Assembly: GCF_018137985.1 (NCBI RefSeq)
Contig: NZ_CP073084.1
Location: 1,798,001-1,862,000, forward strand
Source: Streptococcus oriscaviae
Lineage (GTDB): Bacteria > Bacillota > Bacilli > Lactobacillales > Streptococcaceae
DNA: 64,000 bases
Direction of reading: 5' to 3'
Made by a program: the position numbers and the translations under genes. Positions 63,504 through 64,000 of this stretch are shown piece after piece; position 1 is the stretch's first letter, and every line of letters starts with the position of its first letter. Under the pieces are notes generated by a model. That model made no database searches, was not told where the DNA came from, and worked only from the letters and a program-made list of their open reading frames with translations.

Positions 63504-64000
63504 ATGACACTTCAAGCACATGAAGAAGAACATTATCAGAAATTAAGGGAATTGACTCCAGAATGTATGGTTTTATTGAAATCAAATGAAGACTTTCCGC
63601 TAGATGGTCCACAACTGATTGATTTGTACGGAAATGGCGCAAGACGTACAATAAAAGGAGGAACCGGTTCAGGTGATGTAAATGTACGGCATTTTACAAC
63701 GATTGAAGAAGGGTTGTTGAATGCAGGATTCAAAATTGGGACAACTACTTGGTTAGATAGCTATGATGAAATTTGGCAGAAAGCTCATAGTGAATTTTGC
63801 GATAACATCAAGAATCGGATTGAAAAAGAAGGTATCACAGCAATTATGCTCGGTATTGGTGCAGTTATGCCAGAACCAGAGTATGAGCTTGCAACAAATG
63901 GAAATGCCGATACGGCTATCTATGTGTTAGCAAGGGTGAGTGGCGAAGGTTCGGATCGTGAGGCAGTAAAAGGAGACTTTCAATTAACAACTACCGAAAT
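63504..64000 (+). CDS. GH3 family beta-glycosidase with permuted domain order, cut by the window
   Basis: The first 165 residues of a GH3 enzyme in which the C-terminal-type domain comes first. TPECMVLLKSNEDFPLDG followed by LIDLYGNGARRTIKGGTGSG is the signature of that domain, where normal GH3 enzymes read AEGIVLLKN...; GDVNVRHFTTIEEGLLNAG follows. Known enzymes of this layout are beta-glucosidases active on small glycosides. No signal peptide. The start follows AGAGGAAAT. It continues past base 64000. Confidence 0.88.
   Translation, partial: MTLQAHEEEHYQKLRELTPECMVLLKSNEDFPLDGPQLIDLYGNGARRTIKGGTGSGDVNVRHFTTIEEGLLNAGFKIGTTTWLDSYDEIWQKAHSEFCDNIKNRIEKEGITAIMLGIGAVMPEPEYELATNGNADTAIYVLARVSGEGSDREAVKGDFQLTTTE

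Overview
The window looks like a low-GC Streptococcus chromosome, most likely Streptococcus suis or a close relative. The support is gene content and order: a tagatose-pathway lac operon with a LacT antiterminator, a mevalonate operon (mvaK1-mvaD-mvaK2-fni), a Rex-type adhE promoter, rpmF-rpmG divergent from hisS, and streptococcal-style intergenic repeats. The species is an inference.

Layout. 1-5.6 kb: 3' part of the lac operon (lacD partial, lacT, lacF, lacE, lacG) with a LacT-type antiterminator target upstream of lacT and a 158-bp inverted-repeat element between lacE and lacG. 5.65-17.65 kb: an integrated mobile element inserted at the 3' end of rpmG. It carries a tyrosine integrase, a small excisionase-like protein, a HUH-endonuclease/helicase Rep protein, small unknown genes, a 530-residue unknown protein, two lipoproteins, an XRE regulator and a tight three-gene operon (winged-helix-like protein, Hanks-type Ser/Thr kinase, TIM-barrel-like protein). 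An older integrase remnant lies just outside its left end. 17.6-30.5 kb: core genes (rpmG, rpmF, hisS, adhE, a bPH-domain protein, thrC, a MATE transporter, the mevalonate operon). 30.5-42.5 kb: a 53-residue lipoprotein, a MarR-controlled oxidoreductase/osmoprotectant-transporter operon, an Ada-MGMT-SnoaL fusion, a xylose-isomerase-like TIM-barrel protein, a decayed SDR gene, and an Rrf2 regulator followed by a four-gene redox operon.

42.5-48.5 kb: divergent alpha-galactosidase/AraC and GH32/PTS genes. 48.6-52.9 kb: an NmrA-like gene with its Rrf2 regulator and paired operators, a TetR regulator, and two membrane-anchored alpha/beta hydrolases. 53-64 kb: an AraC- and CcpA-type regulated catabolic locus with GH43, GH78 rhamnosidase, a permuted GH3 enzyme (cut by the window end), several esterase-like hydrolases including a pectin-acetylesterase-like protein, a metallo-beta-lactamase-fold protein and a GPH sugar symporter.

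How the parts work together: the 53-64 kb glycosidases lack signal peptides, so the likely logic is uptake of a decorated, probably acylated, rhamnose-containing plant glycoside or oligosaccharide by the GPH symporter, then intracellular deacylation and trimming. The kinase operon occupies a cargo slot of the mobile element next to the attachment end, where defence or abortive-infection modules often sit; it is the best candidate here for an undescribed system. No tRNA, rRNA or CRISPR array was recognised.
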